Positions 24,055 to 31,854 of a stretch of DNA of 33,285 nt are shown here, in pieces. The notes under the pieces are model-generated. The model was not told the origin of the DNA and made no database searches. It saw only the letters and a list, made by a program, of their open reading frames with translations. The stretch comes from JAITMY01 sp031549685 (GTDB lineage: Bacteria > Bacteroidota > Bacteroidia > Bacteroidales > UBA932): positions 1 through 33,285 of the forward strand of contig JAVBPG010000001.1 in the NCBI GenBank assembly GCA_031549685.1, given 5' to 3'. Numbering within the stretch: position 1 is the first letter of the stretch; every line of letters begins with the position of its first letter. A program made the translations under genes and the position numbers.

Positions 24055-24903
24055 ATGCAGCAAGCGTTTACCGTAGCCGGCAGCGCGCTAAATACGGGTG
24101 GCAGCAGCTACCATCTGTCCATTCAGAGCGATTTGAATGGACTTTGTTTTTGCGTGCTCGATTTGCAAAGCAGGCAGTACGTGGCCTTGCAGCACCAGCC
24201 TTTTACAAGCACGGTGGTTGACTACAACGACCTGCACATTGCGCTGGAGCGCATCTTGGCCAACGAGCCCCTGCTCAACCTCGGCTTCAGCAGCGTATCG
24301 TGCATGTACGTTTCGCGCTGCGCAACGCTTATCCCCAACGTGCTGGCCGATAAAACCCTGCTGAAAAATTTTCTGGAGTTCACTTCGCCCATCAACGAGC
24401 TGGACGAGGTGCACAGCCGGGCCATACCATCGCTTAAGGCAGAGGCCGTATTTACCATTCCAAGCCCGCTGGCGGCAAAGCTCGCAGGCAAGTACGGCAA
24501 CGTAAAATTCTACCACCAGTGCGTACCCATGCTGACGCTGCTGCCCGAGCAGGTGGGTGCAAGCCGGCGCAGCGAGCTGCTTGCCGTCAACATCAACAGC
24601 GGCTTTGCCGACATTGCGCTGTACGCCCGCGGAGGGCTCAAAATTTACAACACATTTGAGCTGCACTCGCCCACCGATTTGGTCTATTTTATGCTCGCCA
24701 TAGCGCGCCAGCACAAGGTGGACGAGAAAAAGGCCGGAGTGCTCCTCACCGGAAGCATAGCGGCGTATGCGGAGGAGGTAAAAACATTTTTCCCCCTGCT
24801 CACGCCCGCTAAGCCGTACCGGCAAATGGCGCTTGCGCCCGAGCTGCAGGCCGTAGCCGACCACCGCTTTACCCACCTTTTTTCGCTGTACGAATGCGCA
24901 TAG
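24055..24903 (+). CDS. DUF3822 family protein
   Basis: A 282-residue protein matching, as far as I can tell from memory, the DUF3822 family that stands directly upstream of rsmD in many Bacteroidota. There is no signal peptide or membrane segment. Two halves are visible: residues 16-150 and 172-270. The second half, with LLAVNINSGFADIALYARGGLKIYN and VLLTGSIA, resembles the strand-turn-strand and the phosphate-2-like glycine turn of actin/PilM-type (ASKHA) folds, which is inference. The function is unknown. Its last 10 nt overlap the start of rsmD, so translation is probably coupled and a role in rRNA modification or ribosome assembly is plausible. Confidence 0.78.
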   Translation: MQQAFTVAGSALNTGGSSYHLSIQSDLNGLCFCVLDLQSRQYVALQHQPFTSTVVDYNDLHIALERILANEPLLNLGFSSVSCMYVSRCATLIPNVLADKTLLKNFLEFTSPINELDEVHSRAIPSLKAEAVFTIPSPLAAKLAGKYGNVKFYHQCVPMLTLLPEQVGASRRSELLAVNINSGFADIALYARGGLKIYNTFELHSPTDLVYFMLAIARQHKVDEKKAGVLLTGSIAAYAEEVKTFFPLLTPAKPYRQMALAPELQAVADHRFTHLFSLYECA

Positions 24904-25436
24904 TAAGCGGACAATACCGGGGGCGCACCATCAATCCGCCCAAAAACTTCAGCGCGCGCCCCACCACCGATTTCGCCAAGGAGGCGCTGTTCAACATTAT
25001 TGCCGTCAACTTCGATATTGAGGAGCTGGATGTGCTCGACCTGTTTTCGGGCACCGGCGGCATCAGCTTTGAGTTTGCCTCGCGCGGCTGCCGCAGCGTA
25101 GATAGCGTTGAGCTGAGCTTCGCGCACCACGCTTTTATAAAAAAAACGGCGCAGGAGCTCCGCTTCAACCAAATGCGCTGCTTTAAGCAGAACGCTTTTT
25201 CCTTTCTGGCTTCCTGCAAAAGCACGTACGATATTATTTTTGCCGACCCGCCTTACGACCTTGAGGGAGTAGAAAAAATACACGAAACGGTGCTTGCACG
25301 GCAGCTGCTCAAGCCCGACGGCTGGCTTATTCTGGAGCACAGCAAAGGAAAAAATTTCTCAGATTTTGAACACTTTAAAGAGCACAGAAGCTACGGCAGC
25401 GTAAATTTTTCCATTTTTCAGAAAAAATCCGAATAA
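24894..25436 (+). CDS. rsmD: 16S rRNA (guanine(966)-N(2))-methyltransferase RsmD
   Basis: A 180-residue SAM-dependent methyltransferase that modifies G966 of 16S rRNA in the 30S head. The N-terminus MRIVSGQYRGRTI and RPTTDFAKEALFNII (22-36) is typical. Motif I is DLFSGTGG (49-56), the acidic end of the SAM-binding strand is SVELS (71-75), and the catalytic motif IV is DPPY (118-121). Length is as expected. It overlaps the DUF3822 gene by 10 nt and is followed after 48 nt by a separately promoted tRNA-Asp gene; the -33 element of that promoter begins just beyond the rsmD stop codon. Confidence 0.95.
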   Translation: MRIVSGQYRGRTINPPKNFSARPTTDFAKEALFNIIAVNFDIEELDVLDLFSGTGGISFEFASRGCRSVDSVELSFAHHAFIKKTAQELRFNQMRCFKQNAFSFLASCKSTYDIIFADPPYDLEGVEKIHETVLARQLLKPDGWLILEHSKGKNFSDFEHFKEHRSYGSVNFSIFQKKSE

Positions 25437-25439
25437 AAA

Positions 25440-25470
25440 TTTGCGGATCTCAAAAAAAGCGCTACTTTTG
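25440..25470 (+). promoter_or_regulatory. tRNA-Asp promoter, TTTG-N19-TACTTTTG
   Basis: TTTG (25440-25443), exactly 19 nt, then TACTTTTG (25463-25470). This is a full match to the Bacteroidota primary sigma-factor consensus and the clearest promoter in the window. The mature tRNA begins 15 nt after the -7 box. Confidence 0.85.
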
Positions 25471-25484
25471 TACTCCCAAAATTT

Positions 25485-25561
25485 GGTGCGGTAGTTCAGT
25501 TGGTTAGAATACGTGCCTGTCACGCACGGGGTCGCGAGTTCGAGTCTCGTCCGCACCGCCA
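25485..25561 (+). tRNA. tRNA-Asp (anticodon GTC)
   Basis: A full cloverleaf is visible. The acceptor stem is GGTGCGG (25485-25491) with CCGCACC (25551-25557). The anticodon stem is CGTGC (25512-25516) with GCACG (25524-25528), loop CTGTCAC and anticodon GTC at 25519-25521. The T arm is GCGAG-TTCGAGT-CTCGT. The discriminator base is G (25558), as expected for Asp, and CCA (25559-25561) is encoded. Confidence 0.97.
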
Positions 25562-25597
25562 AAAGGCCTAAGTAATAATTACTTAGGCCTTTTGTTT
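25561..25597 (+). terminator. Terminator of tRNA-Asp
   Basis: A perfect 15-bp stem (25561-25575 with 25579-25593), loop TAA, beginning in the last base of the encoded CCA and ending in TTTTGTTTT. It can also serve the converging PAP2 gene on the minus strand. Confidence 0.85.
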
Positions 25598-25624
25598 TGC
25601 TTGCCGCATGCAGCTGCTCAAGCG

Positions 25625-26194
25625 CTACTTTTTCTTCCGACCGGCTGCAACCCAAGCTCCCACCCACCGGTAGATGCCATAAACCACCACGCCGATAGCC
25701 GCTCCCAGCAACCCGCCGCAAATAATATCCAGCGGGTAGTGTACGCCAATGTAAATACGGCTATACGAAACGAGCAGCGCAAAGAGAAGGATAAAAACGC
25801 TGTACCAGGTTTTGCGGTACACCAGCAGCGTGTACACCGCTATGGCAAACATGTTGGCCGCATGCGACGACACGAACCCAAACTGCCCGCCACGGTAGCC
25901 GCGCACCGTATGCACCACCTCACCCAAGGCGTGGGTGGGGCGCAGGCGCTCAAAAAACGGCTTGAAGAAGCCGCTCGAAATCCTATCGGCCAGCAGCACG
26001 CACAGGGCAATGCCCGCAAACATAAGTAGGAAGTTGCGCCACCCCAGCTGCCTGTAGAACAGGTAAAGCAGGTAGGCAAATAGGGGAATAAACACGTAAA
26101 TTTTGGTAATATACCACATTACCGTATCCATAGCACTGCAGTGCAGCCCGTTCAGAAACAGGAAAAGGTCGGTATCCCAAGTTGGAAAGTTCAT
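25625..26194 (-). CDS. PAP2-superfamily membrane phosphatase
   Basis: A 189-residue integral membrane protein with about five or six hydrophobic segments. All three PAP2 motifs are present: KPFFERLRP (78-86, KX6RP), the SSH of GFVSSHAAN (109-111, a PSGH variant), and SRIYIGVHYPLD (145-156, SRX5HX3D) with the catalytic His152. Such enzymes remove phosphate from lipid substrates such as undecaprenyl pyrophosphate, phosphatidic acid or lipid A, with the active site facing the periplasm. Which one cannot be told here. The ATG overlaps the stop codon of the upstream ATPase gene by one base (TAATG), so translation is likely coupled, though a functional link is not obvious. Confidence 0.87.
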   Translation of the reverse strand: MNFPTWDTDLFLFLNGLHCSAMDTVMWYITKIYVFIPLFAYLLYLFYRQLGWRNFLLMFAGIALCVLLADRISSGFFKPFFERLRPTHALGEVVHTVRGYRGGQFGFVSSHAANMFAIAVYTLLVYRKTWYSVFILLFALLVSYSRIYIGVHYPLDIICGGLLGAAIGVVVYGIYRWVGAWVAAGRKKK

Positions 26195-27387
26195 TATTTT
26201 TTAGCTTTAGCGGTTACAAAAATATCGTCAACATGCAGGCCGTTGTCCAGCATGTAGCCCTCGTGCGAGGCCAGAAAGCCCTTGCTACGGCACAAAAATC
26301 CAGGTATCAGCGTTTTCTTCCCCGTATAGGCATTCGCAAAGTCCTCAAAAGGTTTGCCATCGCCCCTGCCGGGCATTTCCTTTACTTTGGCATCGAGCAA
26401 AACCAGCTTACCCTCGTACTCCACCACAAAATCCACCTCCTTGCTCGTGTCGGTGCGCCAAAAGTATATGGGTGGTGCAATTACGCCTTGGTTTAGAAAA
26501 TATTTATAGAGCTGGCCAAAGGCGTAGGTTTCCCACACCGCGCCCAGCAGCTGCGAGCGCTCCAGCTGGCTCCAGCTCTCTATTCCGAGCAGGTAGCACA
26601 GCAATCCCGTATCGGCAAAGTACATTTTGGGCGCCTTGATCAAGCGCGTGGTTAGGTTGGCGTAGTAGGCGTTGAGAAGCACTATGAGCCCCGAGGTTTC
26701 GAGCACCGACATCCATGCCTTTACGGTATTCGGCGCAACGCCAACATCGCGCGCCACATCGCTCAGCGTAAGCAGCTGCCCCGAGCGCAGCGCCATGATT
26801 CGCAGGAAGCGGGAGTAATCGCCAAGGTTATCTACGTTGATAATGTTGCGCACATCGCGCTGGATGTAGGTCGAAACGTAGCCCGGCAGCCAATACTTGG
26901 CCGTGCCGCCGCCACCGTACAGCACCGGATAGCCACCGCTTACAATATAGCGCTCCAGGTTAAAGCCGCCCTTACTTGCCGCCGCCACCTCCGCCGCCGA
27001 GAAGGTGCCCATGTGCACTATGCCGATGCGCCCCGCCAGGCTCTCCGACACGTTTTGCATCAGCAAAAAATGCTGCGAGCCTGTAAGCAAAAACTGTCCC
27101 TTCTTTTTATGCCTGTCCACCCACAGCTTAATGTAGCGAAACAGGTTGGGGGCGTACTGCGCCTCATCAATAATAACCGGCAGCGTTAGGCCATTAATAA
27201 AGTCCGCCGGATTTTCCTGCGCCCGGGAGGCCTCAAAAGGGTCGTCCAGCGAAACGTAGTGGGCATCGGGGAACATGCGCTCCAGCAGGGAGGTTTTACC
27301 CACCTGCCGTGCCCCGGTAAGCAGCAGCACAGGGAATTGCTCCCGCACCTCCGCTACCACCTGATGTATGTCTCTATCTACCCACAT
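26194..27387 (-). CDS. AAA+ ATPase with C-terminal DUF4143 domain
   Basis: A 397-residue protein of the AAA_14/DUF4143 type. Walker A is GARQVGKTS (25-33), Walker B VIIDEAQ (71-77), sensor 1 LTGSQ (101-105) and an arginine follows in SLAGR (116-120). A helix-turn-helix-like segment occurs around 215-245 (LTLSDVARDVGVAPNTVKAW begins it). The C-terminal DUF4143 domain includes EVDFVV followed by LLDAKVK, an E-x-D...D-x-K pattern like a PD-(D/E)XK nuclease fold. The cellular function of this widespread, often multi-copy family is unknown. A perfect 43-bp palindrome lies 85 bp upstream of the ATG. It overlaps the PAP2 gene by one base. Confidence 0.87.
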   Translation of the reverse strand: MWVDRDIHQVVAEVREQFPVLLLTGARQVGKTSLLERMFPDAHYVSLDDPFEASRAQENPADFINGLTLPVIIDEAQYAPNLFRYIKLWVDRHKKKGQFLLTGSQHFLLMQNVSESLAGRIGIVHMGTFSAAEVAAASKGGFNLERYIVSGGYPVLYGGGGTAKYWLPGYVSTYIQRDVRNIINVDNLGDYSRFLRIMALRSGQLLTLSDVARDVGVAPNTVKAWMSVLETSGLIVLLNAYYANLTTRLIKAPKMYFADTGLLCYLLGIESWSQLERSQLLGAVWETYAFGQLYKYFLNQGVIAPPIYFWRTDTSKEVDFVVEYEGKLVLLDAKVKEMPGRGDGKPFEDFANAYTGKKTLIPGFLCRSKGFLASHEGYMLDNGLHVDDIFVTAKAKK

Positions 27388-27471
27388 GGCGCTTTAGCTC
27401 TACATTCTACGCCACAAAGATAATGCTATTTTTATAATTTCAGCACTCCAACTTCAATATTTTTGCAATTT

Positions 27472-27514
27472 AATTCTTGAATTTTTGCAATTGAATTGCA
27501 AAAATTCAAGAATT
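27472..27514. repeat. Perfect 43-bp palindrome upstream of the AAA+/DUF4143 gene
   Basis: Twenty-one bases (27472-27492) are perfectly complementary to 27494-27514 around a central G. The arms contain TTTTTGCAATT, which also occurs once more as a direct repeat just before (about 27461-27470). On the minus strand there is no T run after the hairpin, so it is not a standard terminator for obgE. It could be an operator or recombination site for the ATPase gene. Confidence 0.75.
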
Positions 27515-27568
27515 GGCATGCAATTATCTTATTAATAGAAAATTACAAATTTGAAAAAAACACGTAAC

Positions 27569-28591
27569 TTATTGATCAATGGTTAAGATTTGCCAGAGCA
27601 TATCTTTCAGCTCTGTCAGGCCTGTTTGCGCCACGGAGGAAAAGAAAATATGGGGAATATCTTTCGGCAGCTTCTTTTTGATGGCCTTGGTCTGCGCCTC
27701 GTCCAGCATATCGCACTTGGATACGGCAAGGATGCGCTTCTTGTCCAGCATTTCGGGGTTGTACTGCTCCAGCTCGTTGAGCAATACTTTGTACTCCTTC
27801 TTTACATCTTCGCTATCGGCGGGAATAAGGAACAGCAGGATGGAGTTGCGCTCAATGTGGCGCAGGAAGCGAATGCCCAGGCCGCGCCCCTCGCTCGCCC
27901 CCTCAATAATTCCGGGAATGTCGGCCATTACAAAGGATTTGTAATCGCGGTATTTTACAATCCCTAAGTTGGGCTCAAGCGTGGTAAAGGGGTAGTCGGC
28001 AATTTTAGGCTTGGCGGCGCTTACCACCGAGAGCAGGGTTGACTTTCCGGCGTTGGGAAAGCCCACCAGGCCGACATCGGCAAGGATTTTAAGCTCCAGC
28101 ACAAACCAGCCTTCCTGGCATGGCTCACCGGGCTGCGCGTGGCGCGGCGTTTGGTTGGTGGAGCTTTTAAAAAAGGCGTTGCCCATACCACCACGGCCAC
28201 CTTTTACCACCACTTTTTCCTCGCCATGCTCGGTGATCTCAAACAAAATCTCCTCGGTTTCGGCATCGCGCACCACAGTACCCAGGGGCACATCTAGAAT
28301 AATATCCTTACCGTCGGCGCCGGTGCTGAGGGCGGAGCCGCCCTTAACGCCATCCTCGGCGTGAATGTGCTTGCGGTACTTGAGGTGGAGAAGCGTCCAG
28401 TGCTGCTTGTCGCCGCGCAGGATTACGTGCCCGCCGCGACCGCCGTTGCCGCCATCGGGGCCGCCCTTGTCCACAAACTTCTCGCGGTGGAGGTGCATGG
28501 CGCCCGGCCCGCCGTTACCCGAACGGCAGAAAATTCTTACGTAATCAACAAAGTTTGATGAGGACACTGGAAGTAATTGTTTTACAGTCAT
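27569..28591 (-). CDS. obgE: GTPase ObgE/CgtA
   Basis: A 340-residue GTPase that acts in 50S ribosome assembly and stress signalling. The glycine-rich Obg fold spans about 10-165 (SGNGGPGAMHLHREKF, GGPDGGNGGRGGH). The GTPase domain has G1 GFPNAGKST (177-185), G3 DIPG (224-227), G4 as SKCD and G5 as SSVAQTGL. There is no C-terminal OCT domain, as usual in Bacteroidota. The ATG at 28591 lies within a GTCAT-type palindrome (the ATGAC end). A GTG at 28567 would give MSSSNFVDYV, closer to the usual start of the family, so either start is possible. It is the third gene after hpt and adk. Confidence 0.93.
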   Translation of the reverse strand: MTVKQLLPVSSSNFVDYVRIFCRSGNGGPGAMHLHREKFVDKGGPDGGNGGRGGHVILRGDKQHWTLLHLKYRKHIHAEDGVKGGSALSTGADGKDIILDVPLGTVVRDAETEEILFEITEHGEEKVVVKGGRGGMGNAFFKSSTNQTPRHAQPGEPCQEGWFVLELKILADVGLVGFPNAGKSTLLSVVSAAKPKIADYPFTTLEPNLGIVKYRDYKSFVMADIPGIIEGASEGRGLGIRFLRHIERNSILLFLIPADSEDVKKEYKVLLNELEQYNPEMLDKKRILAVSKCDMLDEAQTKAIKKKLPKDIPHIFFSSVAQTGLTELKDMLWQILTIDQ

Positions 28592-28636
28592 CCCGAGCAC
28601 TCCGCTCAGGAGATTGCGGGTCGAGCCCGCAATGAC
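28587..28636. repeat. GTCAT...ATGAC palindromic repeat overlapping the obgE start
   Basis: GTCATCCCGAGC at the left and TTGCGGG...CCCGCAATGAC at the right, with a shared GAGAT centre. The element spans most of the adk-obgE gap and its left end supplies the ATG of obgE on the minus strand. Confidence 0.7.
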
Positions 28637-28651
28637 AACGTTAGCGTTTAG

Positions 28652-29242
28652 TTAGGCCACCTCCCTTACCGCTACCTTATCGATAACGGCGCAGAGGTTG
28701 TTAAAAATTTCTTCGATGCTACCGATACCCTTCGTAGGCACATGCTTGCTCTGCGACTTGTAGTAGTCAATCAAAGGTTCGGTTTTTTCGTGGTACACCA
28801 CAATGCGGTTGCGAATGATGCTTTCGTCCTGATCGTCGGGGCGCCCGGACACCTTACCACGGCTGAGGAGCCGCTTTACCAGCTCATCCTCAGGGGCGTC
28901 GAGCGTCATCATAAGGCGAACATGCAGGCCGTTTTCGGCCAGCATGCGGTCGAGCATTTCGGCCTGCGGAATGGTGCGCGGAAATCCATCAAAGATAAAG
29001 CCCTTGGCGGATTTGTTAGCCCAAATTTTTTCCTCAACCATTTCAACCACCATGCGATCGGGCACAAACTGTCCTTTATCGATAAGCTGCTGGGCTATCT
29101 TTCCGCGCTCGGTACCGCGGGCAATTTCGCCACGCAGCATATCGCCGGTCGAAAGGTGCACAAGGTCATACTTCTTCAACAACAGCTCTGCCTGCGTTCC
29201 CTTGCCGGCACCCGGCGCTCCAAATAAAACTATATTCAACAT
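28652..29242 (-). CDS. adk: Adenylate kinase
   Basis: A 196-residue cytoplasmic enzyme catalysing AMP + ATP to 2 ADP. The P-loop is GAPGAGKGT (8-16), the AMP site STGDMLR (32-38), and FDGFPRTIPQAEML is the conserved substrate-binding region. The lid is short and lacks zinc cysteines, with GRPDDQDESIIRNR near 133-146. This short-lid form is the same size class as eukaryotic cytosolic adenylate kinase and common in Bacteroidota. It lies between hpt and obgE on the same strand; a palindromic repeat separates it from each. Confidence 0.95.
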   Translation of the reverse strand: MLNIVLFGAPGAGKGTQAELLLKKYDLVHLSTGDMLRGEIARGTERGKIAQQLIDKGQFVPDRMVVEMVEEKIWANKSAKGFIFDGFPRTIPQAEMLDRMLAENGLHVRLMMTLDAPEDELVKRLLSRGKVSGRPDDQDESIIRNRIVVYHEKTEPLIDYYKSQSKHVPTKGIGSIEEIFNNLCAVIDKVAVREVA

Positions 29243-29279
29243 TAAATAAACAAAATACTATTTACAAATTATTTTACGC

Positions 29280-29354
29280 TGTCATTGCAGGCCTGACCCG
29301 CAATCTCTCAGCGCTAACTCTGATAAGGGATTGCGGGTCAAGCCCGCCATGACA
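29280..29354. repeat. Bipartite GTCAT...ATGAC palindromic repeat
   Basis: Left half TGTCATTGCAGG...CCCGCAATCTC, right half GGATTGCGGG...CCCGCCATGACA, inverted relative to each other around a 20-nt spacer. It sits in the adk-hpt gap, ending just before the hpt stop codon. Confidence 0.75.
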
Positions 29355-29361
29355 GAAAGGG

Positions 29362-29904
29362 TTACTTTACCACCGTATAAATATCGGGCAGGTTGCGCCC
29401 CTGTCCGTTGTAGTCCAGGCCGTAGCCTACTATGAAGTTGTTGGGTATTTCCATGGCCACGTAGTCAATAGGCAGCTTCTTCTTATACACATCGGGCTTG
29501 AGGAGCATGGTCGCTATTTTTACCGATTTAGGGCTATGGCGCTGCAGCGTTGCCATGAGCGACTCGTAGGTGTTGCCCGTATCCACAATATCCTCTATCA
29601 CAATAATATCGCGACCAACCAGGGCATCGCTGATGCCGATGAGCTCGGTAACCTTGCCGCTGCTGCGCTCGCCGTGGTACGAGGCCAGCTTTACAAACGA
29701 TATTTCGCACGGGAAGTCAATACGCTTCATCAGGTTGGCGGCAAACATAAACGAGCCGTTGAGCACGGACAAAAACAAGGGCACCTCGCTACCTCCCTTG
29801 TGGTCGGCATTTATCTTATCGGCCAGCGCCTGCACAGCCTTATTGATTTCCTCTTCGGCAATGGAGATGCTGAAGTTTTTGTCGAGCAGCGTTACCGTTT
29901 TCAT
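29362..29904 (-). CDS. hpt: Hypoxanthine phosphoribosyltransferase
   Basis: A 180-residue purine-salvage enzyme that attaches ribose-5-phosphate from PRPP to hypoxanthine (and often guanine). The PRPP-binding motif is VIEDIVDTGNT (102-112). The flexible loop lies at SYHGERSSG (75-83), and VGYGLDYNGQGRNLPDI near the C-terminus is the base-binding region. Length matches bacterial Hpt. It heads the leftward hpt-adk-obgE cluster; purE is divergent, 83 nt away. I see no convincing promoter motif in the shared region. Confidence 0.94.
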   Translation of the reverse strand: MKTVTLLDKNFSISIAEEEINKAVQALADKINADHKGGSEVPLFLSVLNGSFMFAANLMKRIDFPCEISFVKLASYHGERSSGKVTELIGISDALVGRDIIVIEDIVDTGNTYESLMATLQRHSPKSVKIATMLLKPDVYKKKLPIDYVAMEIPNNFIVGYGLDYNGQGRNLPDIYTVVK

Positions 29905-29987
29905 CTTGGTTCTGATTTTTTTATGTAAGTTTGCAGCGGTAAAAAAATTTTGCGAAATTACTACATTTTCAACAAAAATACCAGCCT

Positions 29988-30482
29988 ATGTCAGCTAAAG
30001 TTAGCATTATTATGGGTAGCACCTCCGACCTGCCTGTACTTGAGGACGCTATTGCGTTTCTCAACGAAAACAATATTGGTTTTGAAATCAACGCCCTTTC
30101 GGCGCACCGCACCACCGATTTGGTGGCCGACTTGGCAAAGAATGCGCACACCCGTGGCGTTAAAGTTTTTATAGCGGCGGCCGGCGGCGCGGCGCATCTG
30201 CCCGGCGTGGTGGCAGCGCTCACTCCCCTACCCGTTATTGGCGTGCCCGTCAAGTCGTCCAACTCCATCGACGGGTGGGACTCCATTCTCTCCATTTTGC
30301 AAATGCCGGCGGGCATTCCTGTGGCGACCGTAGCGCTCAACGGCGCAAAAAATGCCGCCATACTCGCCGCTCAAATTATTGGCACCGGCGAACCCGAGGT
30401 GCAAAAACAGCTGCTGAAGTTCAAGGCCGATATGGCTGAGAAGGTGGTAAAGGCTAATGAGGAGATGAAAAGAAGGTTTTAG
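29988..30482 (+). CDS. purE: 5-(carboxyamino)imidazole ribonucleotide mutase PurE
   Basis: A 164-residue class I PurE, moving the carboxylate of N5-CAIR to form CAIR in purine synthesis. Visible motifs are GSTSD (10-14), SAHR (38-41), and AGGAAHLPG (65-73), followed by PVIGVPV and the MPAGIPVATVALNGAKNAA segment beginning near 104. The class I form normally needs a PurK partner, which is not in this window. It is divergent from hpt and followed by a long hairpin that separates it from galK. Confidence 0.95.
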   Translation: MSAKVSIIMGSTSDLPVLEDAIAFLNENNIGFEINALSAHRTTDLVADLAKNAHTRGVKVFIAAAGGAAHLPGVVAALTPLPVIGVPVKSSNSIDGWDSILSILQMPAGIPVATVALNGAKNAAILAAQIIGTGEPEVQKQLLKFKADMAEKVVKANEEMKRRF

Positions 30483-30500
30483 ATTTCGAATGTAAAAAAC

Positions 30501-30561
30501 GAGGCTGCTCAAGAAGGCTGTGTGTTTTTAATCTCAAAAACCAACCTTTTTGAGCAGCCTC
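30501..30561. terminator. Hairpin between converging purE and galK
   Basis: A perfect 12-bp stem (30501-30512 with 30550-30561, GAGGCTGCTCAA) has an inner AAGG/CCTT pairing and A- and T-rich flanks. It is placed as a bidirectional terminator for two converging genes, though the T run on either side is weak. Confidence 0.55.
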
Positions 30562-30598
30562 ACTCTTTGTTATATTTCCTTTACCTCCAATCCCATCC

Positions 30599-31747
30599 CT
30601 ACTCCAACCTCCTCGCTCCATCCTCAATCTTCACATCGTACACCTTGGGAGTAAGGCCGAATTTTGCGGCGTAGTCTTTGGCCGTTTGCTCTACAAAGCT
30701 GCTGTAATTTTCGTTGGCCACAAGGTTAATGGTACAGCCGCCAAAGCCGCCGCCCATAATGCGTGAGCCGAGTACGCCGTACTTTTTGGCGCAGTCGTTC
30801 AGGAAATCTATCTCCTCGCAGCTAACCTCGTAGTCCTTGCTCAAGCCCGCGTGCGTGGCGTACATATTTTTGCCCACCTCGTCCAGCTTTCCGGCTTTCA
30901 GCGCAGCGCAGACTTTCTCCACGCGCTCAATTTCGCCAACTACAAAGGTGGCGCGCCTGTAGTCCTCCACGCTCACCACGCCCTCCACCTCCTTCAGCAT
31001 TTCCCAGCCGGCATGCGACAGCAGCTTCACCTGCGGATGTTTCTTGGCAATTGCCGCCACCACCCTTTCGCACGATTCGCGACGGCGGTCGTAGGGGCTA
31101 TCCACCAGCTTATGCTTTACGCACGAATCCACCAGCACCAGCTTGTAGCTGCCAAGTACGCAGGGCACGTGCTCGTACTCCAGCGTATCGCAGTTGAGGC
31201 GAATGAGGTTGTCCTTCCTACCAAATACCGAGGCGAACTGATCCATAATGCCGCACTTAACGCCGGCGTAGTGGTGCTCGGTCATTTGTCCCACAATGGC
31301 CAAATCTTTTTTCTCCAATCCGCAAGCAAAAATTTCGTTCAGCGCAAAAGCAAACACGCTCTCCAGCGCCGCCGACGATGAAAGGCCTGCGCCAAGCGGC
31401 ACGTTGCCTGCAAAGGCAGCATCGAAGCCCTGCACCTTGCCGCCCTTTTTAATCAGCTCGCGCGCCACGCCAAACACGTAGTGCGCCCAGCCCTGCTGCG
31501 GTTTATCGGCCTCGTTCAGGCCAAACTCCGCAACCTCGTTGTAGTCCATCGACAGAACCCGAACCTTACCGGTTCCGTTTGCCCTGATTTCGAGAAACAT
31601 GGCCTTGTCAATGGCGCCGGGCAGCACGTAGCCGCCGTTGTAGTCCACGTGCTCGCCAATAAGGTTAATGCGTCCGGGAGAAGTGTAAAGCGTTCCGCTT
31701 ACGCCAAATTGCTTGGCAAATGCTGAGTGAAGTTGTTCGGTAATCAT
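30599..31747 (-). CDS. galK: Galactokinase
   Basis: A 382-residue GHMP-family kinase forming galactose-1-phosphate, the first step of the Leloir pathway. The sugar-binding signature PGRINLIGEHVDYNGG spans 24-39. The ATP-binding motif is PLGAGLSSSAAL (117-128), and the third motif is GGGFGGCTI near 335. Catalytic Arg and Asp positions are consistent with the family (KCGIMDQF). I start at ATG 31747, because the upstream in-frame start adds a 20-residue hydrophobic stretch not expected in a cytoplasmic kinase. No galT, galE or galP homologue is in the window; thrC is 107 nt upstream on the same strand. Confidence 0.95.
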   Translation of the reverse strand: MITEQLHSAFAKQFGVSGTLYTSPGRINLIGEHVDYNGGYVLPGAIDKAMFLEIRANGTGKVRVLSMDYNEVAEFGLNEADKPQQGWAHYVFGVARELIKKGGKVQGFDAAFAGNVPLGAGLSSSAALESVFAFALNEIFACGLEKKDLAIVGQMTEHHYAGVKCGIMDQFASVFGRKDNLIRLNCDTLEYEHVPCVLGSYKLVLVDSCVKHKLVDSPYDRRRESCERVVAAIAKKHPQVKLLSHAGWEMLKEVEGVVSVEDYRRATFVVGEIERVEKVCAALKAGKLDEVGKNMYATHAGLSKDYEVSCEEIDFLNDCAKKYGVLGSRIMGGGFGGCTINLVANENYSSFVEQTAKDYAAKFGLTPKVYDVKIEDGARRLE

Positions 31748-31854
31748 AATAAAATATGGAATAAAGATGTAAGGAGCAAGGAACAAAGACGTATAAGAGC
31801 TGAGCATCTAAAAAAGCGTCCTGGCTCTTTCGATCTTTGCTCTTTACTCCCAGA

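Noticed and set aside
24088..24876. A 262-residue open frame antisense to the DUF3822 gene
   Set aside because: Shadow of the conserved gene; composition and lack of motifs argue against it.
27472..27514. Considered as the rho-independent terminator of obgE
   Set aside because: The stem is AT-rich and no T run follows on the minus strand.
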